Below, piece after piece: positions 1 through 5,445 of a DNA stretch of 5,445 bases (its first letter is position 1; the number at the start of each line of letters is the position of its first letter). Source of the DNA: Bifidobacteriaceae bacterium (lineage in GTDB: Bacteria; Actinomycetota; Actinomycetes; Actinomycetales; WQXJ01); contig JAIRNM010000368.1 of the NCBI GenBank assembly GCA_031258055.1, positions 1 to 5,445 of the forward strand, in the 5' to 3' direction. Both the position numbers and the translations under genes were made by a program. Under the pieces are notes generated by a model that was not told the origin of the DNA, searched no databases, and saw only the letters and a program-made list of their open reading frames with translations.

Positions 1-281
1 CGCGCCGCGATCAACTCGCCGTCCTCCAATTGGGCGCCAGCCTGGCTTGCCGCCAACGCCGCTGGGTGTCCGGCCGGCAACTCGAAAACGGCCGAGACTG
101 AAGCCCGCTCACCGCGTACCACGGCCGAGTCGGCCCGGGCTCCGGCCAACAATCCGAGGGCGGACAGAGCCATGGTCTTACCGGCACCGGTCTCGCCGGT
201 GATCGCGGTCAGGCCGGGCGGCAGGGTCACGGCGGCGTGCTCAATCACGCCCAGTCCGCTCAGTTCGAGTTCGCGCAACAT
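1..281 (-). CDS. recN: DNA repair protein RecN, N-terminal part (partial)
   Basis: RecN is an SMC-like cytoplasmic ATPase that acts early in recombinational repair of double-strand breaks. Only the first 93 residues are inside the window; the gene continues past base 1. The protein opens MLRELELSGLGVIEHA, the usual RecN beginning, followed by a Walker A P-loop GETGAGKT at residues 29-36 and then MALSALGLLAGARADSAVV, which matches the segment after the P-loop in actinobacterial RecN. The P-loop ends in Thr, as in my recollection of mycobacterial RecN, where many other bacteria have Ser. The ATG at 281 is chosen because it starts the conserved N-terminus and has GGAGA 8 bases upstream. It follows the nadK stop codon after one base, so it is probably translated by coupling. 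The coiled coil, Walker B and signature motifs lie outside the window. The family call is secure. Confidence 0.95.
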   Translation of the reverse strand, partial: MLRELELSGLGVIEHAAVTLPPGLTAITGETGAGKTMALSALGLLAGARADSAVVRGERASVSAVFELPAGHPAALAASQAGAQLEDGELIAA

Positions 282-282
282 A

Positions 283-1143
283 TTAACTGTCTCCGCTGGG
301 TGTTCGTTCGCGCCAACTACGCACCGGCAACGAGAACTTGCGGACCAGACGCGCCGCGAACGGCTGGGCGCCGAAACGAACCAGGTTCACCGGTTGATGG
401 CCAATCGTCACATCCATGCGGTCACCGGCCGCCAACGGAAAAGTCCGGCGTCCATCGCAGCTCGCTAAACCGTCGGACCGCGAAATCCGCGAGACTTCGA
501 CTGTCACCCGCGATCCCGGCGCCACCAACAACGGCCGGTTAAACAGAGCGTGGGCCGCCAACGGCACCACTGTCAGTACTTCCAGGTCAGGCCAGACGAT
601 TGGCCCACCACCGGAGAAGGCGTGCCCAGTCGAACCGGTCGCCGTGGACACCACCAGTCCGTCACAGCCGAAGGCGCTCAAGTCTTGGCCGTCAACCGAC
701 AAGATGATCTCCACCATGCGTTCCGGCAGGACCTTCTCCAGGGTCACTTCGTTCAGCGCCCAGCCCTGCCAAACCTCGCCGTCAGCCCTGTTCACTGTCA
801 CATCGACAGTGGCCCGCGCCTCCACCTGGTACTCCCCCGCCACCACTTGGCTGATTGCGGCCGGAAGCTCGCCCGCCTCGCATTCGGCCAGGAATCCGAG
901 GTGCCCCAAGTTGACCCCGAGCAGCGGCGTACCTCGGTCGTGAACCAGTTCGGCGGCTCTGAGCAGGGTCCCGTCCCCGCCCAACACGAGCGCCAAGTCG
1001 AGGCGTTGGCCGCTCCAGTCGTTGGGGTCCAGCACCGCCCAGCCGGCCCGCTGGAAAAGGTCCTGGACTTGGCCCCGGACCGCTTCGACGTTGGTCTCAG
1101 CCAGATGGGCCACGATCAAGACGCTCTTAGCCGGGTCGTTCAT
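283..1143 (-). CDS. nadK: NAD kinase
   Basis: NAD kinase phosphorylates NAD to NADP using ATP or polyphosphate and is the only known source of NADP in most bacteria; it is cytoplasmic. The 286-residue product has a normal length. Family landmarks are present in order: GGDGT at 55-59, GVNLGHLGFLAE at 76-87, the NE pair at 131-132, CDGLVVSTATGSTGHAFS at 160-177 followed by GGGPIVWPDLE, a conserved AHALFNRPLL stretch, CDGRR, and the C-terminal LVRKFSLPV. One thing is odd: the usual TPTGSTAY motif reads TATGSTGH (167-174), so the tyrosine near the nucleotide site is histidine. All other motifs are intact, so I expect an active enzyme. The ATG at 1143 overlaps the tlyA stop in ATGA and has AGGAGG 10 bases upstream. 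recN follows after one base. Long open frames on the opposite strand here are compositional shadows. Confidence 0.97.
   Translation of the reverse strand: MNDPAKSVLIVAHLAETNVEAVRGQVQDLFQRAGWAVLDPNDWSGQRLDLALVLGGDGTLLRAAELVHDRGTPLLGVNLGHLGFLAECEAGELPAAISQVVAGEYQVEARATVDVTVNRADGEVWQGWALNEVTLEKVLPERMVEIILSVDGQDLSAFGCDGLVVSTATGSTGHAFSGGGPIVWPDLEVLTVVPLAAHALFNRPLLVAPGSRVTVEVSRISRSDGLASCDGRRTFPLAAGDRMDVTIGHQPVNLVRFGAQPFAARLVRKFSLPVRSWRERTPSGDS
290..294 (-). promoter_or_regulatory. Ribosome binding site of recN
   Basis: On the minus strand GGAGA lies 8 bases before the ATG at 281. It sits inside the last codons of nadK, so recN translation can be primed by ribosomes finishing nadK. It supports the chosen recN start. 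Confidence 0.6.
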
Positions 1144-1979
1144 TGGGCCGCCACCTCCTGTTCGATGCCGTCGGCCAACGCTCCTTCGCCCAGCCCACTT
1201 TGGCCGCGCTTCAAGTAGAGAAAGAACTCAACGTTTCCGGCCGGTCCTGGCAAAGGCGAACGTACCACCGCCATGACCCCCAAGCCCTCGCTGATGGCGG
1301 CGTGGGCCACAGCGCTGACCGCGCCGACCCTAGCGGCCGGATCGCGCACCACCCCGCCGCTCGGCAGCCGTTCACGACCAACCTCGAATTGGGGCTTGAC
1401 CATCACTAGGAATTCAGCGCCGGGCGCGGTGACGGCGGCGAGCGCCGGCAGGACCGTTCGAAGCGAAATAAACGAAAGGTCGGCGGTGACAAGCTCCGGT
1501 TCGGGTTCAAGGTCCCCTTTGACCAGGTGGCGGGCGTTGGTGCGGTCGTGGACGCGAATCCGGGAGTCGCTTTGCAGGCGCCAACTCAGTTGGCCGTAAC
1601 CGACGTCGACGGCGTGAACCAGCCGTGCTCCCCGGCGCAATAGAACGTCGCTGAACCCGCCCGTTGAAGCGCCAGCGTCTAGGCAGACCCGGTCTTCAAT
1701 AATCGGCGCTTGGCCGCGGCGGGCCAATTCGTCCAGGGCGCCGATCAGCTTGTGGGCGGCGCGCGAGGCGTAGGCGGTGGCGCCCGCGTCCGCTGCCGTC
1801 ACCCGGATGCTCGCTTCCCGGTCCACCAAAGTGGCGGCCTTGGTCGCCGGACCGGCGGCGGTTGCCACGGCGCCCGCCGCGATCAGTTGGCTGGCGTGTT
1901 CGCGCGAGCGGGCCAGCCCGCGGCGAACCAGTTCAGTGTCTAGACGGCGCCTCAGCGCCGTCCCGCCGCGCCCACTCAA
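1140..1979 (-). CDS. tlyA: TlyA family rRNA (cytidine-2'-O)-methyltransferase
   Basis: TlyA uses S-adenosylmethionine to 2'-O-methylate cytidine in rRNA (C1920 of 23S, and in the longer type II enzymes also C1409 of 16S, E. coli numbering); its loss gives capreomycin resistance in mycobacteria. It was formerly annotated as a haemolysin. The 279-residue protein has an N-terminal S4 RNA-binding domain (RRRLDTELVRRGLARSREHA from residue 10) and an FtsJ-type methyltransferase domain: SAM loop LDAGASTGGFSD at 100-111, VDVGYGQL at 124-131, DLSFIS at 167-172, VKPQFEVG at 194-201 and PGPAGNVEFFLYL near the end. The expected K-D-K-E set falls at Lys77, Asp167, Lys195 and Glu251. The linker that reads RAWV in M. 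tuberculosis is TAYA here (68-71). The start is TTG at 1979, overlapping the upstream stop as TTGA; the Shine-Dalgarno signal is weak, so it probably relies on coupling. The S4 domain and the C-terminal tail suggest type II. Confidence 0.95.
   Translation of the reverse strand: MSGRGGTALRRRLDTELVRRGLARSREHASQLIAAGAVATAAGPATKAATLVDREASIRVTAADAGATAYASRAAHKLIGALDELARRGQAPIIEDRVCLDAGASTGGFSDVLLRRGARLVHAVDVGYGQLSWRLQSDSRIRVHDRTNARHLVKGDLEPEPELVTADLSFISLRTVLPALAAVTAPGAEFLVMVKPQFEVGRERLPSGGVVRDPAARVGAVSAVAHAAISEGLGVMAVVRSPLPGPAGNVEFFLYLKRGQSGLGEGALADGIEQEVAAQ
1154..1159 (-). promoter_or_regulatory. Ribosome binding site of nadK
   Basis: A full AGGAGG on the minus strand lies 10 bases before the nadK ATG, inside the end of tlyA. 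It is the clearest Shine-Dalgarno site in the window and fixes the nadK start at 1143. Confidence 0.75.
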
Positions 1980-2092
1980 GGCTTTTCCACCAGCCGCTTG
2001 GCCAGGACGGCTGCCAACTCCGCCTGGGCGGTTTCGTAAATCACCACCTGCTCGCTGAGCGGGGCGCTGCCCGCCGCTTCGACTGGGGCCAT
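1976..2092 (-). CDS. Small conserved-position protein upstream of tlyA (38 residues)
   Basis: This short frame begins MAPVEAAGSAPLSEQVVIYE and continues TAQAELAAVLAKRLVEKP before TGA. I assign no function. It is probably real for three reasons: it has AGGAG just upstream of its ATG, its stop overlaps the tlyA TTG start as TTGA, and many actinobacteria, including M. tuberculosis (Rv1693, about 58 residues), carry a small hypothetical gene at exactly this place. The second half looks like an amphipathic helix (residues about 13-37) with alternating Ala/Leu/Val and charged residues. There is no signal peptide, membrane segment or metal-binding motif. It may serve mainly as a leader whose translation delivers ribosomes to tlyA. 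The spacing from AGGAG to ATG is only 3 bases, which is short; no better in-frame start follows at normal spacing. Confidence 0.6.
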   Translation of the reverse strand: MAPVEAAGSAPLSEQVVIYETAQAELAAVLAKRLVEKP

Positions 2093-2095
2093 GAT

Positions 2096-2101
2096 CTCCT
2101 C
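2096..2101 (-). promoter_or_regulatory. Ribosome binding site at the head of the tlyA operon
   Basis: GAGGAG on the minus strand lies 3 bases before the ATG at 2092. The match to the anti-Shine-Dalgarno sequence is good but the spacing is unusually tight. It is the only strong ribosome binding site ahead of the operon and supports translation of the small leader gene. Confidence 0.5.
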
Positions 2102-2147
2102 ACATGTCACGCCAATAAACGCTACCCGACAAGGGCCCCGCAGCCGC

Positions 2148-2174
2148 CGTCCTGGGCGAAGTCGCAGGATCTCC
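2148..2174. repeat. Segment resembling a widespread intergenic repeat
   Basis: The plus strand reads CGTCCTGGGCGAAGTCGC followed by AGGATCTCC. From memory this closely matches a short element scattered between genes in many bacterial phyla (CGTCATCCTGAGCGAAGTCG then AAGGATCTC), with a 3-base deletion and two substitutions. It can fold imperfectly: GCGA and TCGC pair around AG, flanked by CCT and AGG with two unpaired G. Whether it is a true repeat in this genome cannot be judged from one copy. Confidence 0.4.
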
Positions 2175-2219
2175 CTTCGATGGCGACGGGCAGTAATCGA
2201 GTCAAATCGTCTGCGCGCT

Positions 2220-2252
2220 TGCCACTAATGGGGCCTGGCCCCATTAGTGGCA
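2220..2252. repeat. Perfect 33-bp palindrome (16-bp arms, single-base centre)
   Basis: The left arm TGCCACTAATGGGGCC (2220-2235) and the right arm GGCCCCATTAGTGGCA (2237-2252) are exact reverse complements around T2236. The pairing stops sharply on both sides (T2219 against C2253). No T-run follows on either strand and no gene ends nearby, so it does not look like an intrinsic terminator. It sits between two divergent genes, centred 142 bp from the protease ATG and 144 bp from the leader-gene ATG. Options are a REP- or MITE-like mobile palindrome, a protein-binding operator controlling both genes, or a structured RNA element in a leader transcript. Only the symmetry is certain. Confidence 0.9.
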
Positions 2253-2377
2253 CGCGGTTCGCTGGGGGTCTGGGAAAATGCTTTCCTAGGGGTGGGCTCT
2301 GTGCAGGGGGCGGGTGTAAGCTGACCAAGACTTTGTCCCGCAGCCCGCGGATCACCCCCGAACAGACACGTGAAACG

Positions 2378-5300
2378 ATGTTGTTACTGTCCCCCGAATC
2401 CTCCCGTCGGCGTCACTTCCGCCGCTTCGCCGCCGCCGCTATTCCGCCGTTAGTGTTGGGCTTGATTGGCGTTGGCGTTGTCGCCAAAGTCGGCGACGAC
2501 AAATCAGCCGAGACGGCTTACGGCAACGCGCCGGTCGCTTCCGAGCCGGTCGCCGCAAAGGTGCGCCTGATCACCGGCGACGTAGTCCGAGTTGCCGCTG
2601 ACGGCTCAGTTGGCGGCATTGAAGCAGGGCCGCGCTCGGATGGCACAAGCCCGCGTTTCTCAACCTGGACAAAGGATTCGCATACTTTCGTCTTCCCATC
2701 CGATGTCATAGGGCTGATCGGCGATTCGCTCGACCGGGCTTTGTTCGACGTCACCGAGTTGGCCTCCTATGAGCGCCGCAGCCGCGAAACAACCGTGCCG
2801 GTGATCGTCCAAACCAATCAACCCGCCGCCCAGAGCCTGGACCTAGCTGAGCTAGGTGTGGAAGTGGAGCGAACCTTGGAAACCATTCCAGCCCAAGCGG
2901 GCGAGGCCCTAGCGGACACCGACACTGGTCCCGCCCCGGCTTGGGATCTGATTGAGGCGGCGGCCGAACCGGCCGCCGACAGCCCGGTCGAGAAGGTCTG
3001 GCTGAACCGCGAAGTCAAGGTCGAACCGCTGGAGGACGGCGACGGCGGTCTGCAGCTACTTGAGCCCGGTGAAACACCGGAATGGATGGAACTGATCGGC
3101 GCCGACAGCGCCTGGGACGGCAGTGGCCTGACTGGTGAAGGCATCACGGTAGCGGTGGCGGACACCGGCATTGACTTCGAGCATGCCGACCTGGCGGGCC
3201 AACAAGCGCCCGGCGAATATGAAGCGGACTTCACCGGCAGCGACAGCGCCAGCGATGAACAAGGTCACGGCACCTTCGTCGCCTCCGAAATCGCCGGCAC
3301 TGGCGCCGCGCACGCTGGCGTGTACAAGGGAGTGGCCCCTGGCGCCAAGCTCCTAAACGCCCGCGTCCTCGACGCCGAGGGCTCCGGCGACAACGCTGGG
3401 ATCATGGCCGGAATCGAATGGGCCGCTGAGCAAGGCGCTGACATTATCAACCTCTCGCTGGGCGATTGGTTCTACGGCGACGGGACATCGCTTTTCGACG
3501 TGTTTGTTGACGATATTTCCGCTGAATACGGCTGCCTGATTGTGGCGGCGGCCGGAAACGACTACTACTACCAGGCCATCTCCTCGCCCGCCTCAGCTAA
3601 CAGCGCCCTCGCTGTTGGCGCCACCACCCAAGACGGTGAATGGGCCGCTTTCTCCTCCGGCGGCCCGAGGAGGGGCGACGGCGCTGTCAAGCCCGAGGTC
3701 GTAGCGCCCGGCATCGGCACCCAAGTCGTGGACGAAGAAACCGGTGAAATCACCGAATGGCCGGGCATAGTCGGAGCGGCGGTGGGCCCCGAAAACGGCT
3801 ACATCGAGGAAGCGGGCACCTCAATGTCGGCGCCGCTGGTGGCGGGAGCCGCCGCACTGCTGCTCGAAGCCGATGGCACCTTGGACAACGACGCGCTCAG
3901 GGCCAAGCTGATGGGTTCAGCCAAGCCAATGCCAGACGGCTCCAGTGTCTTCGCGCAGGGCGCGGGCCTGATCGATATTCCCGCCGCCCTTGATCAGACC
4001 GTCACCGCCGACAAGACCGAACTGAACTTGGGCGCCCAACCTTACCCGCAGAGCGAAGTGACGGCCGAACTGACTTTCACTAATAGCAGCCCTGCCGCTG
4101 TGACAATCGATGGGGCGCTGACCTTCGTCAAGTCGGTGGGCCCAGCCGAACCGGATCCCTATGACTACGAATCCGGCGCGACAGAAAGCCCCTGGGGCGA
4201 TATTTCCGATCTTGAGATCGGCGAACTGAGTCAAGAGCACATCACCGTCTCGCCCTCCGTAGTCGGTCCAGGCGCCACCGTTACCGTGAACGTTTCCATC
4301 GACGCTGGCGCTTTCGGCGCGGGCTACATTGGCGGCTACGTTTGGGCCAAGGACAGCGCCGACGCGTTAGCCGCGACTGTCCCGATCGGACTGGCGAACG
4401 AACCCCAGAAACACACCTTGACCGTTGACGCCACCGGCCGCAGCGGTCAGCCCCTCGACCAAGCAGACCAGGAGTACGGCAATGTCGAGGTCTTCGACTT
4501 TGACTACGGCTTCTCGCACGCGGTACCGCTTAATGAGAGCGGCACCGGCAGTGTGGATCTAGTCGACGGGCGCTATGTTGTGTCCGGCTACGCTGAAAGT
4601 CCAAACGAACTGGGCGGCTCTGACTCGACCCTGCTTACAGCGCCGCTGATGGAAGTTGACTCCGACACAACGGTCGAGCTAGACGGCAGCCCCGCCGAAT
4701 TGGTCAGCGTCCCGCTTTCCCAGCCGGTCGAAGGAGCGATAGTCGCCCAAGCAAGCGTCACGGAGGAAACCGAGGAATCCTGGATGCGTTACGGCGTGGG
4801 CGTGATAGCGGAAGTCGGCCCGCAAGCTCGGGAACGTCTCTACATCACACCGGTAGAAGACGCCGAAGGCACTTGGGAATGGACCTACATAGCTTCAGCC
4901 GCTCTGGCCGAGCCGCGTTTAGAGGCCGCCCTTGACGCTTGCGGCACCGAACCCCTCACGGTTTTGGACACCAACTACCTAACTCCCTTCGGCCACCAGG
5001 CTTTGACGGTGGTCGATGCCGCCGGTGGGGCCATAGCGCCCAGCAGCGCCGCCGATCAGGCCGTCCTCGTTCGCTTCGATGAGGGCATTCTTGATGTCGA
5101 AACAAACGATCAGCTATACGAAACTCTCGATCAGCTATCGGATTTGGTTGAACAAGCCCAAGATGGGGATTACGCCGCCCTTGTCATCGCCTCGGCTGAT
5201 CCCTGGCTTGCGCAGATCCTAGCCTTCTCCGCGGTTGACTACCGAGCTTTTCTTGGATTGGACACAACCATTCCGGTCCTGGCGGTGTCTGAGGAGACCG

Positions 5301-5445
5301 CCGACCAAGTCGAAGCGAATGACGGCAAGCTCTACCTGTTGACCCGCTCACCCGGCTACGTCTACGAATTGTCGCAGGCGCTTGATCCTGCTGCCGGTCC
5401 CTATGAGCTGGACACCAGCAGTGAGGCGCTGGCAACAGTAACGGT
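2378..5445 (+). CDS. Large secreted subtilisin-like (S8) serine protease, 3' partial
   Basis: An extracellular endopeptidase of family S8, open from ATG 2378 to the window edge (1022 residues seen). Residues 1-36 form an export signal: an Arg-rich stretch (SRRRHFRRF, 9-17), then a hydrophobic run from 18, with a plausible cut after Ala36. A propeptide-like region follows with LITGDVV, DRALFDVTEL and VPVIVQ, a pattern I recall from large Streptomyces S8 proteases. The catalytic domain runs from about 250 to 540: VADTGID (Asp262), GHGTFVA (His297), AAAGND (oxyanion Asn394), GTSMSAP (Ser482). All are intact, so it should be active. Residues about 542-675 resemble an Fn3-like beta module (LTFTNSSPAAVTI, VSPSVVGPGATVTV). 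About 680-785 is another beta module (LLTAPLMEVDSDTTVELD). About 895-990 ends in IPVLAVSEE like a PA-type domain. The protein is strongly acidic. No strong ribosome binding site precedes the ATG; TTG 2333 is an in-frame alternative. The substrate is unknown, and any cell-wall anchor would lie beyond the window. Confidence 0.93.
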   Translation, partial: MLLLSPESSRRRHFRRFAAAAIPPLVLGLIGVGVVAKVGDDKSAETAYGNAPVASEPVAAKVRLITGDVVRVAADGSVGGIEAGPRSDGTSPRFSTWTKDSHTFVFPSDVIGLIGDSLDRALFDVTELASYERRSRETTVPVIVQTNQPAAQSLDLAELGVEVERTLETIPAQAGEALADTDTGPAPAWDLIEAAAEPAADSPVEKVWLNREVKVEPLEDGDGGLQLLEPGETPEWMELIGADSAWDGSGLTGEGITVAVADTGIDFEHADLAGQQAPGEYEADFTGSDSASDEQGHGTFVASEIAGTGAAHAGVYKGVAPGAKLLNARVLDAEGSGDNAGIMAGIEWAAEQGADIINLSLGDWFYGDGTSLFDVFVDDISAEYGCLIVAAAGNDYYYQAISSPASANSALAVGATTQDGEWAAFSSGGPRRGDGAVKPEVVAPGIGTQVVDEETGEITEWPGIVGAAVGPENGYIEEAGTSMSAPLVAGAAALLLEADGTLDNDALRAKLMGSAKPMPDGSSVFAQGAGLIDIPAALDQTVTADKTELNLGAQPYPQSEVTAELTFTNSSPAAVTIDGALTFVKSVGPAEPDPYDYESGATESPWGDISDLEIGELSQEHITVSPSVVGPGATVTVNVSIDAGAFGAGYIGGYVWAKDSADALAATVPIGLANEPQKHTLTVDATGRSGQPLDQADQEYGNVEVFDFDYGFSHAVPLNESGTGSVDLVDGRYVVSGYAESPNELGGSDSTLLTAPLMEVDSDTTVELDGSPAELVSVPLSQPVEGAIVAQASVTEETEESWMRYGVGVIAEVGPQARERLYITPVEDAEGTWEWTYIASAALAEPRLEAALDACGTEPLTVLDTNYLTPFGHQALTVVDAAGGAIAPSSAADQAVLVRFDEGILDVETNDQLYETLDQLSDLVEQAQDGDYAALVIASADPWLAQILAFSAVDYRAFLGLDTTIPVLAVSEETADQVEANDGKLYLLTRSPGYVYELSQALDPAAGPYELDTSSEALATVT
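2841..2857. repeat. 17-bp perfect palindrome inside the protease gene
   Basis: ACCTAGCT (2841-2848) and AGCTAGGT (2850-2857) are exact reverse complements around G2849. It falls in the propeptide-coding part, in codons for LDLAELG, and uses CTA for leucine twice, a codon that is uncommon in this gene. It may be chance or a weak mRNA hairpin; nothing shows a function. Confidence 0.5.
5107..5138 (+). repeat. Short direct repeat in the protease gene (11 bp, two copies)
   Basis: CGATCAGCTAT occurs at 5107-5117 and again at 5128-5138, exactly seven codons apart and in the same frame. It encodes DQL twice in NDQLYETLDQLSDLVEQ, a likely amphipathic helix with leucine at heptad spacing. A small internal duplication or convergence on a helical pattern would both explain it. 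Confidence 0.45.

Larger units (their letters stand above)
2093..2377. other. Divergent intergenic region between the tlyA operon and the protease gene
   Basis: This 285-bp stretch must contain the promoters of both the minus-strand operon and the plus-strand protease. I find no convincing sigma-A promoter on either strand. The best plus-strand candidate for a -10 box is TAAGCT at 2317-2322, with no recognisable -35. On the minus strand TTGACT (2205 down to 2200) resembles a -35, but the hexamer 17 bases further (CATCGA) is a poor -10. The region holds a 33-bp perfect palindrome (2220-2252), an imperfect repeat-like hairpin (about 2148-2174) and a small inverted repeat GGAAA-ATGC-TTTCC at 2273-2286. 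A 77-residue minus-strand open frame (2122-2355) crosses both repeat elements, has no family features and is not called as a gene. Confidence 0.7.

Noticed and set aside
416..1218. Two long plus-strand open frames (175 and 222 residues) opposite nadK
   Set aside because: They lie antisense to an unmistakable NAD kinase, show no family motifs, and their composition (rich in Arg, Pro, Ser or in Gln, His) is that of frame shadows in GC-rich DNA.
2220..2252. Intrinsic terminator
   Set aside because: The stem is strong, but no T-run follows on either strand and both neighbouring genes start rather than end here.
2220..2252. CRISPR repeat
   Set aside because: There is only one copy and no spaced repeats anywhere in the window.
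2122..2355. 77-residue minus-strand open frame in the intergenic region
   Set aside because: It crosses the perfect palindrome and the repeat-like segment, has no clear ribosome binding site and shows no protein features; repeat-derived translation explains it better.
2818..3450. Minus-strand open frames opposite the protease gene
   Set aside because: They are antisense to the catalytic and propeptide region of a clear S8 protease and consist of low-complexity Ser/Pro/Ala sequence.
2378..5445. Frameshift or pseudogene in the protease
   Set aside because: I read the whole frame codon by codon to the window edge and found no stop; the catalytic residues are all in one frame.

Overview
The window looks like a chromosomal segment of a GC-rich Gram-positive actinobacterium. 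The main reason is the minus-strand gene order (small protein, tlyA, nadK, recN), which matches a cluster I know from actinobacteria such as Mycobacterium tuberculosis (Rv1693 to Rv1696). Codons favour G or C at the third position but not extremely, so the genus cannot be named from sequence alone.

Layout. Bases 1-2092 hold four genes on the minus strand, read from right to left: a 38-residue small protein (1976-2092), the S4-domain rRNA 2'-O-methyltransferase TlyA (1140-1979), NAD kinase (283-1143) and the start of the DNA-repair ATPase RecN (1-281, cut by the window edge). The first two junctions overlap by 4 bases (TTGA and ATGA) and the third has a 1-base gap, so the set is almost certainly one operon with coupled translation. 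Bases 2093-2377 are a divergent intergenic region. It carries a perfect 33-bp palindrome almost exactly midway between the two flanking start codons, plus a short segment resembling a widespread bacterial intergenic repeat. Bases 2378-5445 hold, on the plus strand, one uninterrupted reading frame of at least 1022 residues. It encodes a large secreted subtilisin-family (S8) serine protease with an intact catalytic set (Asp262, His297, Asn394, Ser482), an N-terminal propeptide region and long C-terminal beta-type modules. It runs off the right edge.

How the genes relate. TlyA modifies ribosomal RNA, NAD kinase makes NADP and RecN acts in double-strand break repair. They are housekeeping functions kept together in actinobacteria rather than one pathway. 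The protease is transcribed away from them, is exported, and probably does an unrelated extracellular job.

I see no previously undescribed multi-gene system here. The most interesting items are the intergenic palindrome, the unusual residues in two conserved motifs (TPTGSTAY to TATGSTGH in NAD kinase, and the RAWV linker to TAYA in TlyA), and the small protein that leads the operon.
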